Shown here: piece by piece, positions 36,601 through 48,684 of the stretch
Layout: every line of letters starts with the position of its first letter
Numbering within the stretch: position 1 is the stretch's first letter
Notes under the pieces: generated by a model
Told to the model about the DNA's origin: nothing
Databases searched by the model: none
Seen by the model: the letters and a program-made list of their open reading frames with translations, nothing else
Translations under genes and position numbers: made by a program
Origin: Adineta steineri
Lineage: Eukaryota > Rotifera > Eurotatoria > Adinetida > Adinetidae
Assembly: GCA_905250115.1 (NCBI GenBank)
Contig: CAJNOI010000083.1
Span: 218,344 to 282,343, forward strand
Direction of reading: 5' to 3'
DNA: 64,000 bases

Positions 36601-36766
36601 AATGACCAGACAGCCGTTGGACAAATAGAGAAAGCCGACATTTCATCGATTAAAAATCTAACAAAAATTATTCTCACTATATAATCTAATAAAATAAATA
36701 AAATATTTCTTACGCAATAATAATAATTGATTTTATCGAAAGATATTTCAAATATCTATCAGCCAT
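30675..36766 (-). CDS. Two-propeller NHL-repeat surface protein, copy 1
   Basis: Nine exons (transcription order): 36714-36766, 36407-36657, 35673-36350, 35564-35611, 34753-35013, 34004-34702, 33330-33404, 33209-33259 and 30675-30994. All junctions are GT-AG, the frame is continuous, and the product is 811 residues. Exon 1 plus the start of exon 2 make a signal peptide (KSIIIIAFLIDEMSA). Exons 2-3 and 5-6 each encode about six NHL blades (for example GNIYILDGTLARVTKW, WIADTNNSRIVKW, LYVVDSGNHRVQMW). Exon 4 is a Ser/Thr linker. Exons 7-9 form a Ser/Thr stalk ending in a hydrophobic tail (LLVLSFCFIMIFINN), which suggests a GPI signal or membrane anchor. Every intron after the first is phase 1. 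An ATG at 35047 could start the second propeller on its own, but this is not frame-conserved in copy 2. Confidence 0.8.
31344..31837. mobile_element. Foldback element made of GGTCAGTA repeats
   Basis: About 494 bp found only in array copy 1, flanked on both sides by CTTTATTTTT (31334-31343 and 31838-31847), a likely target duplication. The left half repeats GGTCAGTA with AATTATTGAAAT; the right half carries the same words inverted (TTTACTGACC, ATTTCAATTG). It lies in the long last intron of NHL copy 1. Confidence 0.65.
31484..31575. mobile_element. 92-bp hAT-like MITE with 8-bp target duplication
   Basis: Ends are CAGAGATGGGCAAGTC and its inverted copy GACTTGCCCATCTCTG. The element is nearly palindromic, with AAGTCAAGTC repeats inside. 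It is flanked directly by AAATGGTC at 31476-31483 and 31576-31583, a perfect 8-bp duplication as made by hAT transposases. It is nested in the GGTCAGTA foldback. Confidence 0.9.
32167..32348. mobile_element. MITE in the last NHL intron, array copy 1
   Basis: 182-bp foldback whose right end is TAATAAGGCACCCC and whose left end is the partly decayed inverse. It is flanked by TATTA at both ends. Homologues sit at the same place in copies 2 and 3, so it inserted before the array was duplicated. Confidence 0.75.
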
Positions 36767-37644
36767 GATGATTAATATCTAAATAAAATATTATATATTA
36801 TATTTTTAATCGACTAATTAATAGAATAAGAATTTTATATACATGATGAACAATTACGTACAAAAAATAATTCAAAAATAAATCTTCTTATAGTTATATA
36901 CTATTTTATAAAAGTAAACAAAGAAATATTAGTAGCATAGAAATATGAATCAAGTAGAAAACATATTATTTAAGATTATTCAATGATTAAAAGATCATAA
37001 ACTATCTATAATTCAAGTTTTCAATTTATATAAATATATAAATCTCTTGTTCAATACTGACTCTAACATTAACACTATAACAGAATTCCTACTTTACTCG
37101 AATAATCTTATGCATTTTCAAACAATCCAAATTTGACCTTATCAATCTTAATTAAATGAAAATATATAATTTAATTATATTCGCATTTAATACTATACAA
37201 ATATTTATTAGAATAAATAAAATTTTACAGAATAAGATAGTATACGACTACTATTGAAGATATTTCTTTTATTTAGTTATTCATCAGAAAACAAAATGTA
37301 ATTAAAAAAAAAGAAAAAGAAGAAGAAAATTTCTTTGTTTTATTTCAGAAACAGATTGTAACGATTCATTGTATCTCATTGGATATAAATTAATAGTCAA
37401 TATAACTTTCTCTTTTATAATTACTTTATATTTTATATTTTTTTCAATGAAAAATGAATATTAATTATATTGCAACAGAAAGTCATATGAATCATTATGT
37501 GGGTTTAATAAAAATGTGTATTACATAGGAACTTATTTGTATTGCAACAAACAATTATATCAAATCTTAAACAATGTAGATAGATGTTTAAAAAAACTGA
37601 GATTATATTTCTACGCACAATGACTAAACAAATTTATCGAAAAT

Positions 37645-37720
37645 AGGGTGTGAGTATGGGCATCTTCTCTTCCTACTCTCACTCACACTCAGACCCATAC
37701 CCATATCCACTCACTCTCAA
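37645..37720. repeat. Telomere-like foldback 8 (array site I, copy 1)
   Basis: AGGGTGTGAGTATGGG arm, CATCTTCTCTTCCTAC loop, then a C-rich arm ending CCACTCACTCTCAAGATC. Same place as 48601-48684 and 58117-58196. Confidence 0.75.
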
Positions 37721-39629
37721 GATCTTTGTAGAATAATGGAATAACAGACCATTTTGAACAATCTCTCTTTTCATATTTTTTTCTTCTTTATATTTTTCTC
37801 AAAAATTTCTCATCGAACTGTAATCGAACTGTAATCGAATTGTAATCAAATCGTAGTCGAGAAAACCATATCTGCACTGAAACACAAAAGGAAAAATTCA
37901 TGACGTATAACCAGCAAAGAAAAGTATAATGAGAATATCGATATAACCATATAGATAATAAGGGAAGATCCTTGCAGTCGCATTTAAAGAAGAGACACGA
38001 CAGAGTTGAAATTCAAGCATTTATCTTTACGGAAATATTCGAAAAGAAACTGCTGCACTGATTTTGCCATGTCTCCTAAATAAAAGAGAAGTTCAATGGA
38101 TTTATATTTATGTAGAAAAGCTGAAATTGATATCAAACAAACTATGTGTTAATATATGATTATACTAGATGAAAATTAAGTAAAATTTAGAAAAACCTTC
38201 GTAAATAGTATAAATGCTATATCAATTAAGTTTAGATGATTGCATGCTTGTGCGTATATATCAGATGAATAAGCAAAGAATATAATACTCATTCTCCTGA
38301 TAAATAATATCTACTTTTTTTTGCAGTTTTTGGAAAAGTATAAGTATCTACTTGGAATACGATGAAACATGGATGTCCTTGCAGAAGAAACTAATACATA
38401 CCAAAAAACTGTTCTTGTCGTTAAAATTTGTCGTCTGAAGAGAGCCTGTTTTTTTCAAACTGACAACAAATAACTCAACTATCGTATTCTTTTTATACAT
38501 GTCGCTCACTAGAGAGTGTTTATTAAAAACAGAAAACAAAAAAGGAATTTTTTTCCTTCAGATAAGATCTATTTTTCAGCTTTATGTTTCCTTAGAGATG
38601 TATTTCTTTTCTGACGTATTAAAAAAAAAGTAATGAAATATAACATATATCATATTATGTTGATTGTTTTTTTTCAAATTAGATTTCAGTTATTAACGAA
38701 TGAGGAATCTCATATTTAATGAATAAATTTTTTTTTTATTTTTTAAGATTTGAAATGAACGGATATGTAAACTTGATAAGAAGATTACTTTTGAAATGAT
38801 TTTATTATTTAGTTTCTAAAAGAAGAGAATAAAAATAGAAAAACTGTTTTAAGAACATCGAACTTTAAAATGTCAAACGTGTAACGAACACGTGCCATCT
38901 TTATACTAGAACTTTATCAATTAAAAAAACAAATATTCGACGAGATCAGGTATTATTTCTATCAATGAGATTTATGCGAATTCTATACATATAAAACTCG
39001 AGTTTGACATTTTAAAATTAGTTTTTGTGTATTTTAGGATGATGATGATCGTAATGCATTAATCTTTAGCACAATTTATATAAAAAAATACTTGACAAAA
39101 TGACACAGATTTATGGGAAATAAAAATATCGGTTGTGAAATTACTTTTATAATAAATATGAAAGTGTTTTGTTGTATTGTGCAAAATTTGTGCTTATTCA
39201 AAGAGAAAAATAATTATTTTCAATGCAAATATAAGAATGAAATACTTCATTTTAATGACAAAAATATATATTGAAAAAAAGAAATTATTAAATTTAAGTT
39301 CTCATGTGAAAACTGAAGTTGTTTACATATAATCAAGAAACTGCGCAGAATATTTATTTCAGATAGAACAATATCTAAATTTTAGTATAGTTTATAGATG
39401 GATATATACAAGAAAGAGTTATCGAAAGTGTTTTTGTAGTGTGAATGATTACAAAAAGAAACAAATTGTTTAGTATAGTATCTATCGATTTCTGATTTAG
39501 AAAAAATATTGATCAATAATATCTTTTCACCGATTGAATATACTTTATTAGTTTAGCAAAAAAAGATCAGATAATTGTAAACGAGAAGTTTATATTTTTA
39601 AAGATGCAAAACAATGCAAAAAATTGACT

Positions 39630-39707
39630 AGGGTGTAGATGTGGGCGTGTATGGGTGTTGGTGGGTGTATAGGTATATGATGTCTGTTCCACCCACAGCC
39701 ACATCCA
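39630..39707. repeat. Telomere-like foldback 9 (array site II, copy 1)
   Basis: Long G/T arm (GGGTGTAGATGTGGGCGTG and GGGTGTTGGTGGGTG) facing CCACCCACAGCCACATCC. Counterpart at 51078-51157. Confidence 0.75.
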
Positions 39708-40181
39708 GTTTCAAAACTAAGACGTAATTTCTATATTCATCAAAAAGCAGGAAAAAAATAGGCCGACAAAATATTTGCGGATTGTCGAGAAGAATAAGAA
39801 AGAAAAAAATAACTATTAAAAAGAGATTTTTATTGGTGCTGTGACTCTATTTACAACGTTCCACTGTATTCTCTTTATTTTAACATCCGTTATCGCCAAA
39901 TTTTTAGTCATTTTAGATCAGAAAGAAAAATGCTTCAGAAATATATCGATAGTTATCATGCATCTTTTAAACAAAAATAGTTTTTACAATAATTTAAAGT
40001 TCAGTAATCAATATAATAGATCCAGATGGAATTATCAATGCAACGATGTGATGATGTTGAATGTTTTCAAATATTTTATTCTTTTTTACTTATTTTTTCG
40101 AGAGATCTATAAACGAAAGTAATATGAACAACTATCTGAGTATTCTTTATCAATGTTGCTGAATATAAACTGGCTATTGTT

Positions 40182-40235
40182 TAGGATGAGTGAATGTAGG
40201 TGTAAGTAAAAAATAGATACATCCACATCCTCACT
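40182..40235. repeat. Telomere-like foldback 10 (array site III, copy 1)
   Basis: TTAGGATGAGTGAATGTAGG arm and ACATCCACATCCTCACTA arm. In copy 3 (60502-60530) the right arm is deleted. Confidence 0.6.
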
Positions 40236-41380
40236 ACACACACAAATTCCTCTCCGCTCAAAAAAAAGAGCGCTTGGATGAATATAAAAGTGGGGAAAAT
40301 ATTTTAAGCACAAATAATAATGAAATAGTTTAGTGTCATGACAATTTACATAATAGAAAAAAAGTTATGAAATCGAGTTTTCCAAGTGAAAATTGAAGTT
40401 GTTTACATGTAATCGAGAAATTGCCAAGGATATCTGATGTTGTTATGTCGTATTAATGTATAAAAAGACATTATGAATCCATATAAAGCCTTGCAATAGC
40501 ACAATATGAATAATTCACATCGAATCATAGCTCATGTAAGAGATTCATATATAAATGGATGAATGCAAGAAAGAATCACTCATTTCTAAACTGAACAAAA
40601 AGATTAAAAACGTTTTTGCATCGTAAATAATTACAAAAAGAAACAAACTGTTTTATATAGTTTTCGTCAATTTCCAATTGAGAAAAAATGTTAATGAACA
40701 ACATTATTTCATCCTAGATGCCACAATATCTTTTCATCTGTTAGATACACTTTATCAGTTTAGGAAATAATGAATATTAAATAATTATGAAAGAGAAACT
40801 TATATTCTAAAAGATACCAAGACATTGAAAGATTTATTAAAGAATATAATTATCGATAAAATCTTGTTTATAATTAAAAATCAGAGTTTTTATTAGTTAG
40901 ATAGTACAGATATAAGACTGTCGATAGTTCAGATTCTCATCTATTTTTATCAAATATTTTCAAACTTGTAGGTCCCTGTTTTAGATTTCTATTACTGCTG
41001 TAAGTCACACTACAATCATTACTTCAACTATTCATTGAATCTCAGGAATAGTTATTAGTTTTTCACAATATTATAATGAATCTAACGTAAAGTTCTCTCT
41101 TAGGTTCTAATAATTACGTCTTCTTTGATTACTTACATAAATATCAAAAACAAGCATTGTACTATATTCTTTTTAAATAAACTAGCATAAAAATAAAAAC
41201 ATCAACATTTCTATGACATTGACTCTAAAAATCTGGTATTGCGTAGATTCGATTCTATTTTGAATTATTCATTTTATACAAAGCCAACTGTTGAGAACCT
41301 TAAGCAAGGTCCAAACCTGTCTTGGTGTGTTTAATTCACCCTCATCCACAACTATATACTAATAAGCCCTTTGAAAGTAA

Positions 41381-41462
41381 GGTGAGGGTGTGCGTGTGGG
41401 TGTGGATGTGGTTTGGGTGGGTGTCCATCTCTTATCCACACCCACACCCACACCCTCAAGAT
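41381..41462. repeat. Telomere-like foldback 11 (array site IV, copy 1)
   Basis: The strongest example: GGTGAGGGTGTGCGTGTGGG, further G-rich units, then ATCTCTTATC and CACCCACACCCACACCCTCA followed by AG. It marks the junction between array copies 1 and 2. The matching site in copy 3 is split by a 301-bp element. Confidence 0.85.
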
Positions 41463-42084
41463 CATAGTTCACCGTAGTATAATAGAGATCCATAAGTAAA
41501 ATATATTTTGATTGATCTTTATTACATTTTTTATCAAATATACACATATTTCAGATAAAAGATTTTAGTTACAAATCAATGGAAACAATATACTTGGTAG
41601 TATGCATGTCGATACAGTTCTTTTACAAATCTATTCCTTTCATACCTAATCAGTTTCTAACAATTTTTAGAAATAATTCAATATATTCTAATATTCACTT
41701 ATACATAGAAAGCATATAGTTTATTAGGAAAATCACTCTTGACATGTACAACATCAAATACTCATAATCAAAAACAAAAAACTTCAGTAAATTCAATCAT
41801 ATGAGAACAAAATAATTTTTCATAAAAATTCAAAATATAGTATGAACCTTAGAAGAAAAAAAAAAGATTTGTCTGTTAAATTGTTACAAATTAGCTGATT
41901 GTTTTGCTCGTTGCCCACATAAAATCAAATAGGCAATGCAGAGTTAGTATCGCCAGTTGAATAAATAAAATGATTACAGAATTTGTAGTAGGTTTAGTTC
42001 ATTGACTAGACAAAAAGCAAATGAATAATAAATACATTGAAAGCATTAGAAAGAGATTAATGAATGGATGAATAAAATGAAAAC

Positions 42085-45000
42085 TTAATTGTTGATAAAA
42101 ATCATAATGAAACAAAATGATAATACTAATAATTTTGAATTCAAATTACGAATTGCAAATGAATGATTTGTTGATTGAGAGCTTGCAGCCATTGTTGATG
42201 ATAATTTTGTTATTGTATTAATTGAATTACTCTTTTGTGATGTTGTAACCAGTGTTGACATTGAAACTGTTGTTGAGGGTGTAACTATTGCTGACGATGA
42301 AACCTTTGTTAATGATGTGGCTATTGCTGATGTTGAAACTGTTGTTGAGGGTGTAACTACTGCTGATGTCGAAACTGTTGTTGGTGGTGTCACTGTTGGT
42401 GACGTTGGTACTGTCGTTGATGGTGTAACTACTGCTGACGATGAAACTGTTGTTGACGGTGTAACTATTGCTGATGTTGAAACTGTTGTTGATGGTGTAA
42501 CTGAACCTGCGATTGATGTTGAAGCTGATAGTATAGTTGTTGGGTTATCTAATAGTGAAAAAGATAGATTATAATATTTATTTAAAAAACAGTTGATACA
42601 TTAGAGAGAGAACAAATAACAATATGTTATTTTTGGTAGATATTTCATAAATGATATTTTTAAATTAGTTTTCTTAATAGTTTTATTTAAATATTATAAA
42701 TATCTTCAATTATCGATCTTGCGTAATAGTATTCTAACATTTCTAAATAACTGTTCGATTATGATTTATTTATATATATGAATACTTTAAATTTTTCAAT
42801 AGAATAGTAAATATCCGAAATATTGTTGGAAAAGAGAAAATGAATAGTTTCGTCTGTATTTTACATCGATTACAGTTTTAATAATTACAATTTTACTTCT
42901 CTTTGCTTTTTAGTACTAATAAATTGCAACTTTCTTTTTGGTCGAGTTCTTAATAAAATCTAATATCAGAATGGAGAATAAAATTTTTGTAATAAGTTTT
43001 CATAGCATTCTATCTTATCTAAAAGATCCTAAATCGGATTTTTATTTGAGCTGATAATCTAATTCTTATGTTTTCTCATACTATATGTTTCTATACAAAA
43101 TGCAGGAATTTGTAATCAATTTAAGTTTTGTTTAAATTAATTGAACAATTGATATTCCATTATCGAGTATAATAGCATTAAATAGAATAGAAGAAAGGGA
43201 AAACTTCTTATTAAAATACATTTTTTTATTATAAAAATATTAAAGAAAAATTTTCAACATAGAAAGGAAAGAATATTTAATTAAATATTAGGGGTACCTT
43301 ATTACCATCACTTAATTACTTTTTTGATGTTTTTTTTGCTTTACTGCTGATTATAAGATATACAAGTCACTATGGATGCATAATAGTTGTGGATAGTGAT
43401 TCGCACATCTTGTGATCTACAGTAGAGTGAAAAAAGAAAAATTAATAAAGTAATGATAATAAGGCACCCCTATTAAATATCTACAAAACAAACTTTTCGA
43501 ATTCTATCTGTTCACTCAATTAGGAGAAATACAGAGATATTGATTTACTAAAAATAAACATATCTTGTCAATAGTATGAAAAATAACTGGTAAATAAATT
43601 CGAATATATCGTGATATTATCACTTTAAATAGCTTTGTTCAAAAGATAACACTTACGGTAATCTTGTTTATCTCATATAAAATTCAATTTTAATATTTAT
43701 TACTCGAAATATCTCACAAATATATTTATCTTTATAGTTCCTATACGTTTTACAGATATCAGCGCTATATCCATCATTCTATCTAATAGATTATATTCAT
43801 ATCATATTAACAGGAGTATTCATAGTTTTGAAATGACATATAACAGTATAATATAATCATCTTATAGAAGATATATACACCAATTATAATTTATAATATA
43901 TATTTTCTTATCATGGAATCTTGTTAATCTTAATTAGATGTTTAAAATTATAAACAAAACGTCAACTGAATACTATATATTAGAATTATTTTTATAACTT
44001 TTTCAATGACTATATATCATGAAAAATATGCATTACTTCCATATATTAGTTTCTGTTCATTTGATATTGTTAAAGTGCATTGCTATACACGCTTAGCTGC
44101 ACCCTATTACTATAGTTTTATGTTACACTTTTACATATTAAAACAATTTTATTTTTCGAAACTATTTGACAGTTATTCTTTAATTAAAATAAATATTAGA
44201 AAATAAATTATTGGATATATCCTAGTATAATAAATAAATTCCAGTCATATTTAAAATCTATACTCTATATGCGACACAAATTAACACATCTAATGTTTAC
44301 ATTTTTTAATTTTTCATATAAAACTTTATTTCTAGTTATTTCTTTTCAGATAATTTTCTACTCACTTGTTGATGTTGTAAGACTATTGGTAGTAAGTGGA
44401 ACAGTAATTGTTGTATCTATAACAAAAATCCATGATCATATAATTTACATATTTCTTTCTTGATTCAATGTTTCCTATCTTACTTTGTAAAGTAGCAGTA
44501 ATTGATATTGAGTTGGTTGATACTGATGTTGTTGATGATGAAACCGTATTTGGTGCTAGAAGATATAAAATAAAAAAAATATGATTAAGCAAAATAAGTT
44601 GTAAGTAAAAATCTACTTTTCTTGATCAAACATTTAGAATTGAAATAAAAAAGATTTTAAAAATTTTTCTTCATTCCAGTTAAAATCTGAAATGCTTAGA
44701 AAGAGTTTCTTTGTAATCTTGACTTTTTTTTCAACTATATTATTAGATAACACTATTTGGAGACAAAACAAAAGATATTAGTTATATATTTTAATAAAAA
44801 TTATATATATCACAAATATAGAATATTATTTATACAAATAACAACTATTTTTGTTTAGATTATTTTGTAATTAGTAAACAAATGCAAAATGAACTAAAAA
44901 AAGAAATATTCATTTATATGATATAATCTGCTAATGCCTATAATTAATTTGTCTATACATTTAGATTTTATACATGTTGAATATTTAACTATTAAACTTA

Positions 45001-47879
45001 CAGCAGAGAACAGGAAATCTCTGAATCCGATTGTTACCGTGATCAGGGACAATAAATGCTCCAGTAGAATCAAGTCTGACACTATAAGGATGATATAGTT
45101 GAGATGGTAATACTCCGTAAGTATTTGAACCAGCAATAACTGTGCCCGATGTAGCACCTAATAACCATAAAACGATTCGATGATTTCCATAGTCCACAAT
45201 GTACATTGATCCATTCGTGTCCATAATTAAAGTCGCTGGAGAACTAAGTTGATTAAGTGCACTACCATACACAGTTGATTGTCCTGCCATTGTTGTTCCA
45301 TTGCTTGCTCCATAAAGCCATTTTTGGATTCTATGATTATATGTGTCTGCTACATAAAGTGTATTCGAATCAGATGTGTCAACAAATAATCCTTCTGGAT
45401 AATAAAGTTGATTAGCTTTTGAACCACTAGTGCCTCCCCCCGCAACCAGTATTGCAGTCGATGTATTGATCCATTTGACAATCCTATTATTGTTTGAATC
45501 AGCTATCCAAATATAGGATGTATTTGGCTCAACAAAAATGCCGTAAGGACTATTTAGTTTGCTAAGAGAACTACCCGATCCGTTACCACCTGCGACAACT
45601 ATACCCGCGGATGCTCCTGGGGCCCATTTTGTAACACGAGAGTTTCCATTATCAAGTATGTAGATATTGCCGCTCATATCAATGCTAAAAGCATCCACTA
45701 AATTAAAGAAAACATAAATTATATATAAACTTTCTCAAACTATTTACTGCTAGAGAACTGATTGAAATTTGTGCCATAGGAGGCGTTAAAGATTGTTATT
45801 CCTGATTGACTACCTGGATAAAAAAGTTGCACACGATAGTATGTACCCCAATCAATGACATAAATCGAATCATTGTTACCAACCCAGACGTCTGTTGGAC
45901 CATCTAACAATGTTGAAGTAAGACCGACAATACCTATAGGTGAACCAGCAATTATTGTTGCATTCAATGCCCAAACAGTCATTGGACAAGTTGAAGTCGA
46001 AATAGGCACTGGTAAAAAAACAAAAACATAGTACAATATTCATTTTATGAATTTATTATACATGCAGTTATAAGAGAAAAAAAGCCTTGATATTAGCAAT
46101 TAGACTTCTATCTTGTAATTCAGTAAAAAAAACATTTCTCAGACTACATCTATCTAATTTTTAGTGTCCAAGTTATATTACCTGTTGAATTTTTTTTTTT
46201 GATACAAAAGTTTTTATGAATTATTGCTCGATATGAAATTATTTGATCGTAGATTTAGAAGTTTTCTATATGCATAATTTTAAATTCTACAGCTATTCGA
46301 TTTAAATTAGATCATGCAATTATTTTCAATGATATAATAGAGTCAATTATAAAGTCTCAGTATCATTTCAATATCTCATAAATGTATGATATAGAATTTG
46401 GGAAATTAAATCTATTATTACTTAAATATTTAAGATTAATATACGAAATTTTTATTATTCTTATAAGATCGATAACTATTTTCATAGAAAAATATTCTTT
46501 CTTATCTACCTTTAGATTAAAAAAATATTATTTATTTATGTTAAATATTATCTCAAAATCAGTAAAAAATTATAACGATTAATATTAAAATGAATATCTA
46601 TTCTACTCAACATAATATAATACTTACTCATCGTAGTTACTACTGATGAAACAGTTGTAGTTGATATATTTGTCGCTATAGTAAGAAAAGAATATGAATA
46701 TATTAAAATAAAACTCTTAATCTTAAACAAATCTTACGACAAGAAATAGCAAATTTTTGTACACGATTATTAGTAGTATCAGCAACAAAAAGTGATCCAT
46801 TCGAGTCGAAGCTAACACTAGATGGATTACCAAGCAGATTTGGCGCTGTTCCTTTGCTTAATGCCGTTCCTGCAATGTCTATTCCAAAACTTGCACCTAC
46901 TTTCCATTGTAGGATTCGCCAGTTGAGCCTGTCTGTAATATACATATTCTGGTTACTGTCTACAACTATTGCTATTGGACTCCACAGCTGATTGAGTCCA
47001 CTACCATAGTAACTTGTTATTCCAGCAACAGTTTCTCCAGTAGTTGCACCTGGAAGCCACCTTTGTATCCTATGATTTCCACTATCTACTACATAAAGTG
47101 TGTTTCCAGCAGTTGTATCAACGAATAATCCTAATGGATTAATAAATTGATTGGAGTTCGCACCATAACTACCACAAACTGTTAACACTGTTGATGAATT
47201 TACCCATTTGACAATTCTGCTATTGTTTGTATCAGCAATCCAAATAAATAATGATTGAGGTTCAATAAACATTCCACCAGGTTGACCCATACTATCCACA
47301 TGTCCATCAAAATAATCATTAAAAGGACCACCACCAGCTACAAGAATTCCACTCGCAGATCCTGGTGTCCATTTTGTTACGCGTGCTAAAGTTCCATCTA
47401 GTATATAGATATTACCATTGGCATCCATACCCATATCAGTCACTAGAACAAATCGAAAAACTGCAATAAAAATATCAATAAAAGAATTGTAAACTTACTC
47501 GACGAGAATTGATTCAATCCAGTACCAAAGCTACCGTTGATTCTTAATACACCTGTAGTGGAATTTACCGGAAATTGTAACACACGATAATTTCCAGTAT
47601 CAGCCACATAAGTATTACTGTTGTTGTCGACAATAACGGCAATCGGAGTTTTAAGTTTTGTCAATGTGGAACCAGATGAGCCTGATGATGAACCAGCTAC
47701 TGTTGTTGCATTCAATGCCCAAACAGCCGTTGGACAAATAGACAGAGCCGATATTTCATCAATTAAAACCCTAATCAAAGGTATTTTTACTATATAATCT
47801 AATAAAATAAATAAAATATTTCTTACGCAATAATAATCATGGATTTTATCGAGAGATATTTCAAACATCTATCAGCCAT
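42085..47879 (-). CDS. Two-propeller NHL-repeat surface protein, copy 2
   Basis: Nine exons matching copy 1 one for one: 47827-47879, 47499-47770, 46738-47442, 46628-46675, 45748-46008, 45002-45697, 44484-44555, 44366-44416 and 42085-42548 (873 residues, open throughout). The two NHL propellers, linker, stalk and hydrophobic tail are all kept. The stalk exon is 48 codons longer than in copy 1, equal to four extra 36-bp (12-residue) Ser/Thr repeats. In copy 2 the sequence just upstream of exon 5 has one base more than in copy 1, so the upstream ATG there is out of frame. This favours the spliced two-propeller reading over a separate second gene. Confidence 0.8.
42260..42505. repeat. 36-bp minisatellite in the Ser/Thr stalk exon
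   Basis: About seven units of 36 bp, each of the GAAACTGTTGTTGAGGGTGT type followed by AACTACTGCTGATGT. They encode 12-residue Thr/Ser/Val repeats on the minus strand. Copy 1 has about three units; copy 3 has lost them. Confidence 0.8.
43291..43470. mobile_element. MITE in the last NHL intron, array copy 2
   Basis: 180 bp, ends GGGGTACCTTATTA and TAATAAGGCACCCC, flanked by TATTA (43286-43290 and 43471-43475). The best preserved of the three copies. Confidence 0.8.
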
Positions 47880-48600
47880 GATGATTAATATCTAAATAAA
47901 ATATTATATATCATATTTTTAATCGACTAACTAATAGCAATAAGAATTTTATATACACGATGAACAATGACAACAATTATGTACTAAAAATAATTCAAAA
48001 GAAAATCTTCTTATAGTTATATATTATTTTATAAAAGTAAATAAAGAAATATTAGTAGAATACATATTATTTAAGATTATTCAATGGTTAAAAGATCATA
48101 AACTATATATAATTCAAGTTTTCAATTTATATTAATATATGAATCTCTTGTTCAATACCAACTCTAATATTAACACTATGATTGAATTCTTATTTTACTC
48201 GAGTAATCTTATGCATTTTCAAATAATCCCTATTTGATCTTATCAATCTTAATTAAATGAAAATATATAATTTAATTATATTCACATTTAATACTATACA
48301 AATATTTATTAGAAGGAATAAAATTTTACAGAATAAGATAGTATATGACTATTATTAAAGATATTTCTTTGATTTAGTTGTTCATCAGAAAACAAAAAGG
48401 AAAAGAAAGTTTTTTTGTTTTATTTTAAGAATAGATTGTAACGATTCTTTATATCTCATTGGATATAAATCAACAGTCAATATAGATTTTTCTTTTATAA
48501 TTATCTTATATTTTATATTTTTTTCAATGTGAAATGAATATTAATTATATTTTGAGATAAAGTCATATGAATCATTATGTAAATCTAATAAAAATGTGTA

Positions 48601-48684
48601 TCTTGAGGGTGTGGGTGTGGGCGTGAGTGTGGACATCTTCTCTTCCTACCCACACTCACACTCATACCCACCCACTCATTAGAT
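48601..48684. repeat. Telomere-like foldback 12 (array site I, copy 2)
   Basis: TCTTGAGGGTGTGGGTGTGG arm, the conserved ATCTTCTCTTCCTAC loop, then CCCACACTCACACTCATACC. The arms are longer and closer to TGTGGG than in copy 1. Confidence 0.8.

Larger units (their letters stand above)
30074..41380. repeat. Tandem segment, copy 1
   Basis: First of three direct copies. It opens with CATAAGTAAAATATATTTTG (also at 41487) and contains a full NHL gene and a long downstream non-coding part with foldbacks. It ends after the CTTGGTGTGTTTAATTCACC stretch that also closes copy 3 near 61560-61640. Identity looks high enough to align by eye throughout, with lineage-specific insertions. Confidence 0.85.
36767..41486. 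other. Non-coding part of array copy 1
   Basis: No gene. Holds foldbacks at 37645, 39630, 40182 and 41381; a threefold ATCGAACTGTA-type tandem near 37812-37850; and a diverged internal duplication in which 39290-39560 resembles 40370-40700 (shared words GAAGTTGTTTACAT and ATTACAAAAAGAAACAAA). Its length and conservation across copies are notable, but no coding signal was found. Confidence 0.5.

Noticed and set aside
41381-41462. CRISPR-like repeat array
   Set aside because: Units are 6-bp telomere-like words with no spacers; the sequence is eukaryotic.
42317-42574. Plus-strand frame rich in VETVVDGVT repeats
   Set aside because: Antisense shadow of the Ser/Thr minisatellite of the NHL gene.
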